From contig NW_006917093.1 of NCBI RefSeq assembly GCF_000516985.1, positions 1,550,001-1,614,000 on the forward strand: a DNA stretch of 64,000 bases, read 5' to 3'. The notes under the pieces are model-generated. The model was not told where the DNA came from. It worked only from the letters and a program-made list of their open reading frames with translations, and made no database searches. The stretch is from Pestalotiopsis fici W106-1. Lineage: Eukaryota > Ascomycota > Sordariomycetes > Amphisphaeriales > Sporocadaceae. Shown piece by piece: positions 11,108-22,491 of the stretch (position 1 is its first letter; each line of letters opens with the position of its first letter). The position numbers and the translations under genes are program-made.

Positions 11108-11482
11108 GACCGCAATGTGCGGATTCTAACATTACCTAGTTCCCTAGATACATAGCTACATAGATATACAGTATGCGCGATCATTGTTTTCCACCAATAT
11201 GAGCTTTGAATTGGAACTAGGCGACAGGAATGGTATGAATTCAGAGGCCTAATTGTTGTGAATGTAGAGTCTGCGCTTGCTCTCATGCCCTTTTCAATAA
11301 TACCTTAAACATAAATCTCAATTAGCATATTGAATGTTGGACAAGGCACTTTGGATAAGTGTCCACGTACGTAAGGCTGAGGACAAAGCACGACTCCCGT
11401 ATGTCGTCACCTGAACTTTGGGAGGTGGAAAATACCTAATCATGCTATCCATGGTGCCCAAGAGACATCGTTGTGCTACAAA
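11108..11482. other. Spacer between MFS relic and MFS gene
   Basis: No gene is visible here. It should include the 3' UTR of the monocarboxylate-type transporter and possibly more decayed sequence from the relic. Confidence 0.4.
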
Positions 11483-12764
11483 TTACACTTTGCTCCACCA
11501 ACGCCCTTTGGTATATGCTGCCCTTGCAAGGCCTATCAATACTCCACCGGTAGTTGTCAAGACACCCCCGTATATCCAAACGTCGTTGAAGCCTGATCTC
11601 AATATTGCACCGGCCACGGGTGTGCCGATGAGTAGGCTCAACCCCATTACAGTGAAGCACATGCCCATTCTTGTCCCTACGACACCCAAATTCGGACTCA
11701 GTGTGACCAGAATACTAGGACTCAAAGAAACAAAAGAGCCAGAAAAGACCCCATACAGGGCGGTGCATGCCAAGAGAGGCCCTTGCTCTTCGACTGCGAG
11801 TAGAGTCAGGATGAGTATGCCGCAAATGATCGCACAAGGTACCATCATGTTGAAAGGACCTAATTTGTCGGCCACGAAGTTTGGCACGATCCTTCCCACG
11901 GTCGATGCCGCGTTGAGGATCGCAATCAAGTAAAACGCAAGATCGGAATTGGTGATACTGCGATCCTCAGCGAAGAGCTGGATGTAATAAAAAGGTGTGT
12001 ACGCCCCTAGGAAGGCAACAAATAGGCCGGCGCTGAACAAGAGATACGGCAGCTCGGTGAATGCCGACCAATCAACCATCTTCCGTTTCACAAGAGGAAG
12101 TGTCCGAGTCCGCATACACACGTTGGACAGAGACAAACCCCCAAGAGCAACGAACCCGATTATGCGAACGGCCCAGGGGAAGCCAAGATGTTGTTGAAGC
12201 TGTCGGAAGGCTACCGGGTAAACCACACCCCCAACGCTCGCGCCGGATGCTGCCAAGCCAACAGCTAATGATAGCTTTGCGCTGAAATACTGCGAAAGAA
12301 TTGCCACCCCGGGGACAAAAAGGCACCCGGCTCCGAGGCCAATGCAGAATGACTGTGCCAACAGGACCTGCCAAAATACGGTACACAGACTCAGCATCAT
12401 GTGGCCAAAGGTCACCAAAAATGACCCGACAAGCAGGAGATGGTAGAAATATCCTGCATCATAGACTGGTCCAGTGATAAAGCCAAGGAACATGATGAAA
12501 AATGATTGCAAAGATCCGATCCACGAGATGTCGGACGAGTCGGAACTTGCGAGAAGATCCTGCTCATAATAGGTTTGGAATACTCCAAAAGAATTGATGA
12601 TACCCCTAAAGGTCCATTAGTGAGAATGACTACTTTCGTTGGAGTGCGAGGGCTTACCAAGTATTGAAGAACAGGAAAAATGCGCCTAGTACCTGAAGCC
12701 ATGCTTGCAGGCCACCATCAGGCACGGTCGATTGTTTATCAGCTGACTTGATCTTTGACTCCAT
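11483..12764 (-). CDS. MFS monocarboxylate-type transporter
   Basis: Two exons (12764-12658 and 12605-11483) with a 52-nt intron (donor GTAAGC, acceptor CTTTAG) encode 409 residues with about 12 hydrophobic helices. The start MESKIKSADKQSTVPDGG, then LQAWLQVLGAFFLFFNTWG and INSFGVFQTYYEQDLL, is the hallmark opening of fungal MCT-family (SLC16-like) permeases: PDGGxxAW, then W-G-xx-N-x-FG-V-F-Q-xYY. The motifs GLGAGCLFVPGVAILSQYFS and GASVGGVVYPVAF further support this. Fungal members move riboflavin, monocarboxylates, or secondary metabolites and their intermediates across the plasma membrane. The substrate cannot be read from sequence. It sits next to a cupin, a bZIP regulator and two dehydrogenases, so import or export of a small organic acid or aldehyde-related compound is a reasonable guess. 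Confidence 0.88.
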
Positions 12765-13692
12765 AATGAGAGTTTCCGTATGCTGATGCCAAAATCAACT
12801 ATGTACGGTAAATATGAGAAAAGGAAACGAGCTCATGTGATTAAATAGCTAATGCGGAACATTTCCCAAATATTAGCTAATCGAGCTCATATATGCTATA
12901 TTGCATAAAAGCAAACGGCAATCCCTAGCTCCAAAGCAGAAAAAAAATTGGGACCGCAAGCAGGCTGCAGCATTAACTTATGATATATATCACGTACATC
13001 ATAAGAGGTTTTAGTGGCTACCTAGGTAGCCTTTGTTTAGATATTGCTGGGGTTATATTCCGGCTATTTACGAATCATTCGGATCTTGTATTCTGTTAAC
13101 GCCGCTCCGTTGGGATTCCTCACCCCTATATTTTCTTCTCTAGGCTGGATACAAATATCTAACATGAAAGACCAGTAACTGGATACCGCATTCAGGACAG
13201 GTTGCTAGTATACGGCCATAATGGACGTATTCGCATGAAACGCTGTATGCTAGCCTATCTGACATCAATCCAACCCATTAAAAAATTGTGATGATTACGA
13301 CGGACCATTATATGGTTCACTAGATGTGCTATGTGAGATTTATTTCGTTATTCCAGCACCTGCCATCTAACCCTCCTTAATACAGAGGAACTGGAGCAAG
13401 GGGCTCCATGAGTTATAATAATAGTAATCGTACGGTCCGATCTCCTTGGGGTGGTGAGATGGCTATATTGGCCTCCATCTCACAATGACAGTCATTACTC
13501 GGATCTTTACTAGAGTTTCCAGAGCCTTGCTAGTATTTCCTTGCGGTATTCAACAGGGGTCCCCCCCCCCTCCTCACATCACAAGAAAAGGCTTTCGAGG
13601 TGTTTGAGATTTAATCTCTTTAGTATAGGCTGAAATTGCGATATGGGGATATCCTATCCTATGTGTAGAAAGAATTCGATATATCTCAATTT
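12765..13692. other. AT-rich spacer with C10 run
   Basis: AT-rich, stop-dense sequence without a gene. It contains a run of ten C at 13561-13570 and the motif tacctaggtag near 13020. The upstream part should include the promoter of the MFS gene. Confidence 0.5.
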
Positions 13693-14118
13693 TCAGTCCT
13701 TCCCACTTTCTGTCTGTGTCTTGCTCACACTCCCCGATTTGAATTCTTCTTCCGTCACCTCTTCGTGCCAAAAGGTTTGGCCACTCGCAACAACCAAGTG
13801 TGTCATGATGGTCCCCTCCGCAGCTCCGTGCCAGTGAGTAGTTCCCGGTTGCGCCCAAACGACATCTCCAGCCTCGATGCGTCGAGGCTGGCCGCCCTTA
13901 TCGCAGACCAGACCGGATCCGGCCAGGACCTTGATCATCTGGCCATGTTCGTGTGTGTGCCAGTATGTTCGGGCGCAAGGAGTAAAAGTCACGTTCGATA
14001 TATTCTGGCCATCGCCGCTGTAGATTCGATCGAGGAATACATCGCCGGTAAATGTTGGTCCAACTTTCTGTACTTTGGTTGAAGCCTGGAACGCTGGCAG
14101 AACAATCGAGGAGGGCAT
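13693..14118 (-). CDS. Small single-domain cupin
   Basis: A single-exon protein of 141 residues consisting of one cupin barrel. The first metal-binding motif is in FTPCARTYWHTHEHGQ (two His plus a downstream Gln/His). The second is in GDVVWAQPGTTHWHGAA, which supplies a further His. This pattern (V.FTPGART.WHTH..GQ ... PGDVVW..PG..HWHGA) matches bacterial-type cupins related to manganese hydroxynitrile lyases and to cupins paired with carboxymuconolactone decarboxylases. Known reactions in that group include aldehyde-cyanohydrin chemistry and ring modifications. Which applies here cannot be told. It has no signal peptide. It lies between the MCT transporter and the bZIP regulator and may act on the same small molecule. 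Horizontal origin from bacteria is possible but not shown. Confidence 0.8.
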   Translation of the reverse strand: MPSSIVLPAFQASTKVQKVGPTFTGDVFLDRIYSGDGQNISNVTFTPCARTYWHTHEHGQMIKVLAGSGLVCDKGGQPRRIEAGDVVWAQPGTTHWHGAAEGTIMTHLVVASGQTFWHEEVTEEEFKSGSVSKTQTESGKD

Positions 14119-14637
14119 GGCGACTGGAGTATGGGGCTGGATTGATGGTGAGTCGTTGCGATAGATTCAACCGTGGGCCATGTAAATAAACCAGAATGTG
14201 AGAGAAATAGGAGTATTGGGAAGTACAGAGGTGCGGATATGAAACCGAATTCCCTTGTGCTTCTCAAGTACCGTCACGGTACTTGGAAAGAATAAATGCC
14301 AAGAATACAGCGTTTATAACGATATCTCTATACTCCCCACCATCGCTTATGTACAGTTCCTACTAGGTAGGTGAATAGGTACGTACTTTGTATGCCGAGA
14401 CTGATGTCACAACTGACTCGATAACCGCGGAATTTCGCATTTATATTGCACAAGCAGGTTGCATTAGCGCAGAACTAGCGGAAGACTAAACCAACCTCAA
14501 CGCATCAGCCACCATAAGCAGGTCGCATATAAGATATCCACCCTAGTCTTATTGCATTTTCTTCCTTGTTATCCAATCAACAACTAGGTACTACTCGTAT
14601 CGCACGAACTCTCAAGTCTGTCATCATTATCCTTCCC
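14119..14637. other. Divergent promoter region (cupin / bZIP)
   Basis: About 520 bp shared upstream region between the cupin (-) and the bZIP gene (+). No gene is seen. The arrangement would allow joint control by the adjacent regulator. Confidence 0.45.
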
Positions 14638-15638
14638 ATGGAGCCCGTAATTGTTGATGATGGGTCGGCTATGGAGCCTACATCGGCAATACCGATAAGC
14701 CACATGACGCAACAATCTCATGTTCGCGCTCCTGGAGATGATTGGACCGGGATAACCAATTCTACTGAACGACGAAGACTGCAGAATCGCCTGAATTCAA
14801 GAGCTTGGCGTGCGTGATGCGTACCTACCCCTGAGAGGTTTACGTGTCTGTTTCTTCTAGACTAACTCGGTGGCTTGTAGGTAGGCGCCAAACTGATATC
14901 AAAAAGCTTGCCGCGAAGAACGAGTCAAGCTTGCCGGTTGAGAGACAGCATCTTGCCAACTCAAAGCAGAAGGTTCACCTGTCCAAGGATGATCAGATAA
15001 TTGAAAAATTACGGGGTACTCTGCAAGGGAGTCGTCGAACTGGTACCTTGTGTGCCCTCGGGGCGCGCGAAGCAAATGCATTGATGGAGTCAATCGAGGC
15101 GGTGGCGCAAGGACACGCCAGCTTGGGCTCACCCAGAGTTGATCTTCTCTTGACACTCACCCGACTCAATGTTTTTCGCGCCCTAGATATAAATGCTTCC
15201 GCCCTAGGGTTCCCCTCAGCGAGCTGGCTCTGCTCAGATGCCGTTTCGGTAATCAGCATGAAGGACGGCAAATGGCAACCGCCGATGGGATGTCCGCCTT
15301 GTCTACGTCCAACTTGTCTACAACAACAGATACCCCATCATCCATGGTTAGATCTGCTACCTTTCCCGACTGTTCGCGATAATGTCCTTCTTTTGGGAGA
15401 AGACTACGATGATACAGCGTTTTGCCTGGATATCGTAGAGATCTGTGCCGTGTCGGCAGACGGTGGCGGAACAGGACTCATCGTCTGGGGCGAGCCTTCT
15501 GATCCAAGCAGTTGGGAGGCAAGTGCAGACTTGCTGAAGAAATGGGATGAATTGTTTCGTGGAAGCCATGAGCTCATAGCTGCTAGTAATCACTGGCGAA
15601 CCATGCGTGGCGAGGATCACTTACCACTTGATTTCTAA
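14638..15638 (+). CDS. bZIP transcription factor with DUF3425 domain
   Basis: Two exons (14638-14809 and 14881-15638) with a 71-nt intron ending TTGTAG encode 309 residues. The join lies inside the basic region: DDWTGITNSTERRRLQNRLN then SRAWR across the intron to RRQTDIKKL. This is the DDWxGxxDxxxRRKxQNRLNxRAxRxR signature of fungal bZIP-DUF3425 regulators. The DUF3425 part follows (WLCSDAVSVISM, HHPWLDLLPFPTVRDNVLLL, GLIVWGEPSDPSSWE, KKWDELFRGSHELIAASNHW). Such proteins are nuclear regulators, often sited in accessory metabolic clusters. The start was chosen at the ATG that gives a typical short acidic N terminus. The position beside the cupin, MFS and ADH genes suggests local control. Confidence 0.87.
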
Positions 15639-15960
15639 TAAATGATACGCGGGTTTAACCGGAGTTAAGTTGATTTGATGGAGTATGTTCCTCCGGACGA
15701 GAGATAGAACACTTTGATTCTGTGAAGATTGTGGTTAATTATGCCGAGTCACTTGTGCAGGGGGTCTAGTCTCGTTCGTCAAGATGTATATGGTACAGTA
15801 ATAGGACGGATTGTAACGGTATTGAATTCAGATAACTGGCTTAGAGGTCACCTAGTACCTATTGAAAATTGTCGCATATCTAGATGTTTGATAGTGCCGC
15901 TTGTACGATACATATCTACCTTGCTCAGGCAATGCCCCCCCTTTTTCACCCAACTGAAAG
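15639..15960. other. Convergent spacer (bZIP / ADH)
   Basis: A short AT-rich region that should contain the 3' ends of two converging genes. No further gene is visible. Confidence 0.5.
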
Positions 15961-17297
15961 TTATTCGTTGACGAGCACATATCGGTATCGAGCTTTTCCA
16001 AGTTCCATGTCTACGATGGCGCTGTTGGCTTCCTTCATACTGCGTACTTCCACCATTGGCACAACCTTCTTCTCCACTGCAAGCGCCAGCATTTCCTGGA
16101 TTTCGCCTGGAGATCCAATCAGGGAGCCAGTTAGCTTGACTCGCTTTGAAATCAGCGCGGGCGCGGGCACTTGGAACGAGCCATCTTCAGGATTTCCACA
16201 CTGCACAAAGACTCCATCCCTTCGTAGCAAAGATAAATAATCCCCCATGGGCATCTACCACCGCTCAAGTCAGCTTGTTGAATCCCACGAGGATGATGTC
16301 TTACCTTTGAGGACGACACAGTCGATATGATGAGATCCAAGGTTTGTTGGTGCTGGGACGCCCAACCGTCCGTTTGCGTTGCCACAAGCTCATCAGCCCC
16401 TAGATGCAACGCATCCTGTCTCTTGTCATTGGTCCTCGAAAAGGCAACAACGCGGTCCGCGCCGAGGGCCTTGGCCCACAGGACAGCAAAGTGACCGAGA
16501 CCTCCAAGACCAATTACGCCAATGGCCTTGCCTGGTCCTGCTCCGTGTCTTTTCAGAGGCGAATATGTAGTCAACCCTGCACATAGCATTGGTGCGGCAT
16601 GTTCCGACGGCAAGCCTGGAGGTATCTTGACAACAAAGTGTGCAGGGGAGCGATTGCACAGCCCGTAGCCTCCTTGCGATGCATCACCGTTGAAGTGAAT
16701 GCCCGCATAAGTGCCGACGAATCTCTTGATGCAGTATTGCTCCCGCCCGGCAGCGCATTCATCGCAGGGGCCAAAGCGGCCCTGGCACGAGTCAGACTGG
16801 GCACCCACGCCAACCCTGTCCCCGAGTTGAAATCCTCTTGTTTGAGTGCCAATACGGATGATGGTTCCAATGATTTCATGACCAACGCAGCATGGATAAC
16901 GCGTAGGGCGCTGCCTTGAATTAGTCCAAGTCCAAGGAAGAAGCGTTCATGTGTAAATAGATGATATAGGTGTCGAGCACTAGGAATAGCTCCATCTTGT
17001 CTGAGTACTTTGGAGAGGAGAAGAGGGAAGAATAGAATTGGAAGGACAAGGCAAGACCGGAAGACAGATAGAGAAAGAGGAGCGTGGGGGGTTCAACACT
17101 CTCGTCGAGGATTGACTTACCCATCCGCTTCTGAGTGTGTGCAGATCTGAGCCACAGATTCCGCAGTGTGATATTTTAATATCGACATCGGTTTCTTCCC
17201 ATTTCTTCGGCTCAAATGACTGCCACACCATCTTTCCCTGGGCGGAGTCCTTGTCAAGGCCCATCCAGCCCTGGAAGCTCAATTGTTCAGCAGCCAT
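15961..17297 (-). CDS. Zinc-dependent NADP alcohol dehydrogenase (CAD/ADH6-like)
   Basis: Three exons (17297-17121, 16910-16305, 16254-15961) encode 358 residues. Introns are 210 nt (16911-17120) and 50 nt (16255-16304). The catalytic zinc site shows ISHCGICGSDLHTLRSGW (Cys ligand) and VGHEIIG (His-Glu). The structural zinc loop has four Cys in the SDSCQGRFGPCDECAAGREQYC stretch. The cofactor motif is GVIGLGGLGHFAV, and C-terminal strands such as VKLTGSLIGSPGEIQEML complete the fold. This is the cinnamyl-alcohol/YahK/ADH6 group, which reduces many aldehydes with NADPH in the cytosol. The short start exon MAAEQLSFQGWMGLDKD is typical of fungal members. It converges on the bZIP gene and faces another ADH across 690 bp. 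The substrate is unknown; aldehyde detoxification or a cluster step are both possible. Confidence 0.9.
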
Positions 17298-17987
17298 CTT
17301 TCAGACAGTGATTGAATTCTAGCAAAGATGTCGATGTAGTGAATGTTAAGATCAGCGAGACCGCCATATTAATAACAATTTTTCAGAGACATTGGCCGAG
17401 TAATTACATATGTCGTTTCACATGATATGACAATATCCGGCACTACTGGAATAGTATATCTACTATGATAAACACCGTCATCCCATAAGCAGCGTGCATT
17501 AGCGTGTCTTGTGTTTCTTCACTCGATCCACTTATATTCGAGCTTGTAATAAGTGCAGGGCTGCCCTGCCGATAAGGGAATCATCACAAGATTGGTATAC
17601 GGTACGGGGCTGATGTTCAAATGTATAACCGAATAGCGACAACACGAACTCCATGCTACGATATACACACATATTGACGGACAGCTTTGCCTTTTTGGGA
17701 TCAACCCTGACCCGTCACGGCAAATCGCGATTTCAACTGTTCCTCCTCGTGAAAATGGCCTCATAAGGCCCACTCGATTGGCCCGCTGCCCGGGCCTCCA
17801 GTCAATCTTGTCATCTTGGCGACAGCGAGCATTTGAACCATGGATAGAGTAGACACAAGAGCAGAGAATAACTCCGAGATGGGATAATGGAACACCTAAT
17901 CCTTTTCACTCCAGTTTATAAGTATAGCCATGAAGTCCAGACTGCAGACACTCAAACATTCAGCTCTCCTGGTCATCTCATGCCAAT
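17298..17987. other. Divergent promoter region between the two ADH genes
   Basis: No gene is recognisable in this 690-bp region. It provides the upstream sequence for both divergently transcribed dehydrogenases. Confidence 0.45.
17915..17922 (+). promoter_or_regulatory. Candidate TATA element
   Basis: TTTATAAG lies 66 nt before the ATG of the downstream dehydrogenase, a workable distance for a short-leader fungal promoter. It rests on position and sequence only. Confidence 0.35.
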
Positions 17988-19236
17988 ATGGCGTTTAGCA
18001 CTTATTCTCCCCTTCTGAACAACGCAAGTATGCGTGCAGTCGTCTATGAGGGCATTCCTTTCCAGATGACTGTACAGGATGTCCCGGTGCCAACCATTCT
18101 CAATGAAACTGATGCCATTGTCCGCATCACCACTTCTGCCCTGTGCGGCTCGGACCTCCACGTGTACCATGGTGTATCCGGCGCGGGTACTCCTCCCTGG
18201 GTCATGGGCCATGAAGCTATTGGCTATGTGGCAGAGATCGGCTCAGCCGTAGCGTCCCTTTCAGTCGGTGACTACGTTATCATTGCCGATACACCATCCA
18301 CGGGACACCTTACGATGGAACCAACAGCGACCAGTTTCTACGGCGTTGGGAATGGATTGGATGGTCTGCAAGGTCTGTCAGCTCTTCCCTATCAACACAT
18401 GTCTACCAGTCTGAATGCCATACCCGCTACATTTCTGTAATGGTCGAGAATAAAATGCTCATCATCGTACAGCTGAATTTGCACGCGTACCATTTGCCGA
18501 CCTCAGTCTTGTCCCATTGCCAATCACCAGCAACACCACAACTCGGGCTTTGGAGCAGGATTATCTAACTATCGGGGATATCTTCAGCACGGCATGGATA
18601 GCATTAGACTACGCTGGTTTCGAGCCTGGCGACACTGTGGCCGTCTTTGGCGCTGGGCCAGTCGGTCTTTTGACAGTCTATAGTGCATTCCTACGTGGCG
18701 CATCGCGAGTTTATTGTATCGACCATGTAACGATGCGTCTCGACCGGGCAGCTTCCATTGGTGCCGTTCCCATCAATTTCGCCGAAACAGACCCGGTGGC
18801 CCAGATTCTTGCCTCTGAGCCCAACGGCGTGATGCGGTCTATTGATTGTGTGGGCATCGAGGCAGTCAATGCTGATCTCGAACCTGATGAGGGCATCATT
18901 GTTCGACAAATGATTAGTCTAACACATTTTGGTGGCGGAATCGGGCAAGTAGGCATTTGGCGAGCGCAAGATAGCTCGGCAGGGGCGCCGCTCGGGAGTT
19001 CATTGTCTCCAAACTTGACATTTCCTCTTTCGTCTATTTTCAGCAAACAGCTCAGCTGGAAGAGTGGACCAGTCGACCCGAAGCCAATATCACCGTATCT
19101 TGTGGATCTGATTCATAGCGGCAAGGCCCAACCAAACTTCATTACTTCTGCCGAGATTAGCATCGAGGAGGTGCCAGAATATTATCAGCGATTCAGTGAT
19201 CATGAGGAGATCAAGGTGTATATTCATTTCCCCTAA
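17988..19236 (+). CDS. Zinc-type alcohol dehydrogenase (FDH-like MDR), structural zinc loop lost
   Basis: Two exons (17988-18372 and 18473-19236) with a 100-nt intron (GTCTGT to CGTACAG) encode 382 residues. The catalytic zinc ligands are present: TTSALCGSDLHVYHG (Cys) and VMGHEAIG (His-Glu). After GDYVIIADTP, where relatives carry the four-cysteine structural zinc loop, the sequence is TGHLTMEPTATSFYGVGN with no cysteine. The exon join restores GLQAEFARVPFADLSLVPLP, and the Rossmann motif is VAVFGAGPVGLLTVYSAF. Order and motifs match the glutathione-independent formaldehyde dehydrogenase-like branch of the MDR family, which oxidises or dismutates small aldehydes or alcohols with NAD. It is cytosolic by appearance. 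The missing structural zinc site suggests a diverged activity. It belongs with the MCT-cupin-bZIP-ADH block. Confidence 0.85.
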
Positions 19237-20477
19237 CACTCAAGAGAGATTCGATGCGCCACAGAGTGGCTAAGAAGCGGGAAGCAACAGGAATGGCTAT
19301 CAAGTCAGTTTCTCACACATCACTTCCATAGACGAGATCTATATTTGGTTATACTCTTTATCTTAGACACTGGTTGCGTCAGAACTATAAGATTTGTGGC
19401 GTTATAAAGAGTCTGACTTTTCATCATGTATGAATTCATGTTTTGCTCGCTTTGAAGGTATGCGAAGTACGCGACCAAACTCAAATGCCACGCACGATCG
19501 GGGCTACAGCCGTTTTTAAGAGTATTCGCTTAATTCTAAATACGCCACGCAGACGCAGGCTACTTATATACGGAAACGGGCGCAGAACAGTATGGTAAGC
19601 AAAAGAGAAAGCCTATCGTCAATCGCTTGAGCGGCATCCATTTTCTTTGAATAGTCTGACGTGGATATTCTGTACCGCGGAAATGATGGATTTTGGCTTC
19701 CTAGTTTGCACATGCAACCAATACTATACAAATGCTATTGTCTTCGTTTGCTGGCCAAGATCGTACCAAATATTAGCAAGATAATTCTTCCGATGTCAGA
19801 GTATTTGGATGGCCCGCTGCCAGTCGCATTGCTTACCTCATATCTATTTGGCGGTAAATATTTTCAGGATTGGACGTCTATAGTGGTAATGTCTGCAGTA
19901 TAAGGTAGCAAGTTTACTACGGCCCATTATATTACTGATTTTTCACAGCTATTGCTACATCATGGCATAATTTTAAAGTGTCATCGGAGGTCGGTTCTCT
20001 TTAGCCACTGGCGTCTATTTGTCGCGTTATGAATTTCCTTTCAGATTAGCACAACCTCTTATGCTAAATGCATATAAAATTATTTTTTATTTTTCCCTTC
20101 TCTATAAGCTAGCGAAAGGAGGAAAGGGAAAGAAAAGATCCAATATTCTTTCCTCATCGTGTATGAGATACTTCGGGATCATCTAGTGCACATTTCATAT
20201 CTGGGTGAGTATAATCTAACCGTGGCTTTTCCTTTTAGATCTCGCCGGCTGGGTGACGACCAAAGGTCGATCAGCTCTTGGTGATTCTGCAAATCACACC
20301 CACCAAGCACTGGGAGTCTGGCCATTGCAAGGGTCGTCTTAGGCCACGACCACCATTTGACGAAGGAGCGGTCTTTGTCCACCAAGTGCAGGAACATCGT
20401 CCTACGCTTCTATTCTTTCTTTCGTGACTTCGAAACTATTCCAGGAGCTTCATCTTACAGTCCCTCATTCGATAGGT
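19237..20477. other. AT-rich gene-free spacer
   Basis: No credible coding frame is present. The stretch about 19900-20160 is very AT-rich with TTATTTTTTATTTTT tracts. It marks the right edge of the accessory block. Confidence 0.5.
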
Positions 20478-21210
20478 CTATTTCGAGCCGAGTCTGGACT
20501 CGATCTTGCTGGATTCCTTCTGGCGGATATCGCTCAAGCCTTCGCGTGTAGCATTGTACTGTGCGGTAACTTGGTTGAAAGGGTTTTCCGGGGACTTTTC
20601 AAACTCCTTGCGGATTCTATCCTTCTTCTGGTTTAGACGTAGGCCAACACCACTGCCATCCTTCTCCATTTCCTCAAGTCTTCGCTCTTCGAAAGCGGCA
20701 AATGCAGCCTTGAAACGACGTTCCGGATGCCGGTCGATGTCGACTTTGGAATTTCCGGCGACACCGAGCGCGTCAAGGGCGTTGTCGATACCAGAGGCGT
20801 TGAGCGTGGGTAGGGCTGAGTCGAGTTGCGACAGGTCGAGTGTTCCGCGGCCAGTCTTCTTGGTCGCCGTCTTTGCGTTCTTCGGGCCACCCTTGCTGGG
20901 GGCGTTTTTCTCGTCTTCGGCTTCCAGGGCAGCCTTCTCAGCCTTCTTTCGGGCTTGCTCCTCGCGTTTGGCGGCCTCGGCCTCCCTGCTCAAGTCAGTA
21001 AATACAAGTAGAGAAGGTGGGGCGAAGGGAATCGTGGTTGGGGAGACGTTACTTCTTGGAGTTGTTCTTGGAGCCTCTGTCCCAGTCGGCAGCTTCAGCG
21101 GCTTCTTTCTTTTGTGCTTCGACCGCAGACTTCTTGGCGGCAGCTTCGGCCTTCTTTGCGTTGCCAGCCACCTTCTTGGTGTTCTCACCAGCGTTCTTCT
21201 TGCCTCCCAT
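20478..21210 (-). CDS. CCDC124/Oxs1 (DUF1014) ribosome-associated protein, Lso2-like
   Basis: Two exons (21210-21053 and 20985-20478) with a 67-nt intron (GTAACG to TGAGCAG, CTGAC branch) encode 221 residues. The start MGGKKNAGENTKKVAGNAKK is the conserved opening of the family. A long Lys/Ala/Glu-rich coiled coil follows (EAEAAKREEQARKKAEKAAL). The C-terminal part has LDALGV, HPERRFKAAFAAFEERRLEEM, then LRLNQKKDRIRKEFEKSPEN and FNQVTAQYNA, which is the CCDC124/Oxs1 core. CCDC124 and yeast Lso2 bind idle 80S ribosomes and help them restart translation, and Oxs1 has been reported in stress responses. Length and content are normal for fungi. It is cytosolic or nuclear. Confidence 0.9.
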
Positions 21211-22491
21211 GGTGGGGTAGTTGGAGGGGTTGACGTGAGTGGGTTTACGGTAATACCCTGGAGTGCGAAGGTCTCCTCTAGTGACCTATAAATTCCACCG
21301 GCTTCTTGAAATAGCAGCCGGGTGTAGTGCACCAGCGTTTTGAGAAATCAAGAGGGGAGAGGTGGCTAGGCTTGACAGGATGAGTCTTTTTTTGTTGTTT
21401 TTGGAAGAGTTGCAAGAGTTGAATGAAAGGCGGATGGACGAATTTGATAAATAATGCGTCATGCGCCGAAGAGCGGAAGCCCCAGGTGGGTGGCCAAGGT
21501 GGGATGCGTGTGCCTGAAAGCGCGAATTTGACTTGAGAGACGAACAAGGTACATAGGTTAGGTACCTACTCCATGTGAGGTATTGATGTACGTAACATCA
21601 GCAGCCAGTCTGGAAGTACCTACGTACCTTGCAGCAACAGGGGAATTGCAAAGATTCTTTTGTGGAATAATTTTATTGAAAGCTGAAAGTAAGATAGAAA
21701 AATCGAGTGGTTCTTTTGGTCGCGCCTTTGTAAATCGAACATCTTTTCAATATTGATTATTTTCCCTCTGGTATATTAGCTGCGCAGCTGACTTCTTACC
21801 CTAGGCAATACAATTTGGTAGGTGTAGCGCCTGTAGGGCATAGTGTGTACAGTAGGTATGTACCTTAAGTTTTAGTGGTTGTAGCTACAATGAAGGAAAC
21901 GCGTCGGCAAGGAACATAGACCGTACCTCCGTCCATATGTATAAATGCCAGCGTAGCAGTGATTGCAGCAAACTGAGAGTCAAAAGACCTCGCCGGATAA
22001 ATTGAATAAAAAAACAAGAGAGAGAGAGAGAGAACCTCCACTTTATAAATAGTTAGTCGTGTCTATTATGAAAATGCCATCACTTGACCAGCATCGCCGG
22101 GTGCCTGTTTTGCTGGTGTATTGTTCCAAAAGCCTCAATCAAGGAATTAGGATTATTCCCACAAGCTCTTCATTGCATTCGTTGTCAATCAGAATGGTGG
22201 GCAGGCATACGCGACGCTCCTCCATGAAGACATCCGCCGCCCAAGAAGCCGATAACGAACGACAAGCGGCTATCACGACAAGGTGGCATGATTACCGCGA
22301 TCCTGTTAAGGGAGCTTGTGCAAGTCAGACGTGCACACATTCATGCTGTCGCGATACGTGTATTAACAGCTTTGCTTTATGACACCAGCAACTATTTGAC
22401 CGCGAGTATTGGAACGACACGATGCCCGTTTCAAGCAGCCAAGAACACAGCAAAATGGCATAACAAAAACCAGGCACATCGTGCCAACTTT
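21211..22491. other. Intergenic region
   Basis: Contains the promoter of the CCDC124-like gene and the 3' UTR of the SNF2 gene, with the motif ggttaggtacctac near 21557 and a GA repeat near 22020. No convincing gene is present. The frames in 22059-22480 lack recognisable motifs. Confidence 0.45.
22017..22032. repeat. (GA)n microsatellite
   Basis: Eight uninterrupted AG dinucleotides lie in the intergenic region upstream of the CCDC124-like gene. Confidence 0.8.

Noticed and set aside
11418..11933. 171-residue plus-strand frame over the MCT transporter
   Set aside because: Antisense to hydrophobic helices that match a known transporter family; no domain of its own.
20506..21291. 261-residue plus-strand frame over the CCDC124-like gene
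   Set aside because: Antisense to a strongly conserved Lys/Glu-rich coiled-coil protein; Leu/Phe/Ser composition is the expected mirror image.
22059..22480. Two plus-strand frames downstream of the SNF2 gene
   Set aside because: Cys/His content looked finger-like at first, but the spacing fits no zinc finger and the frames overlap each other.
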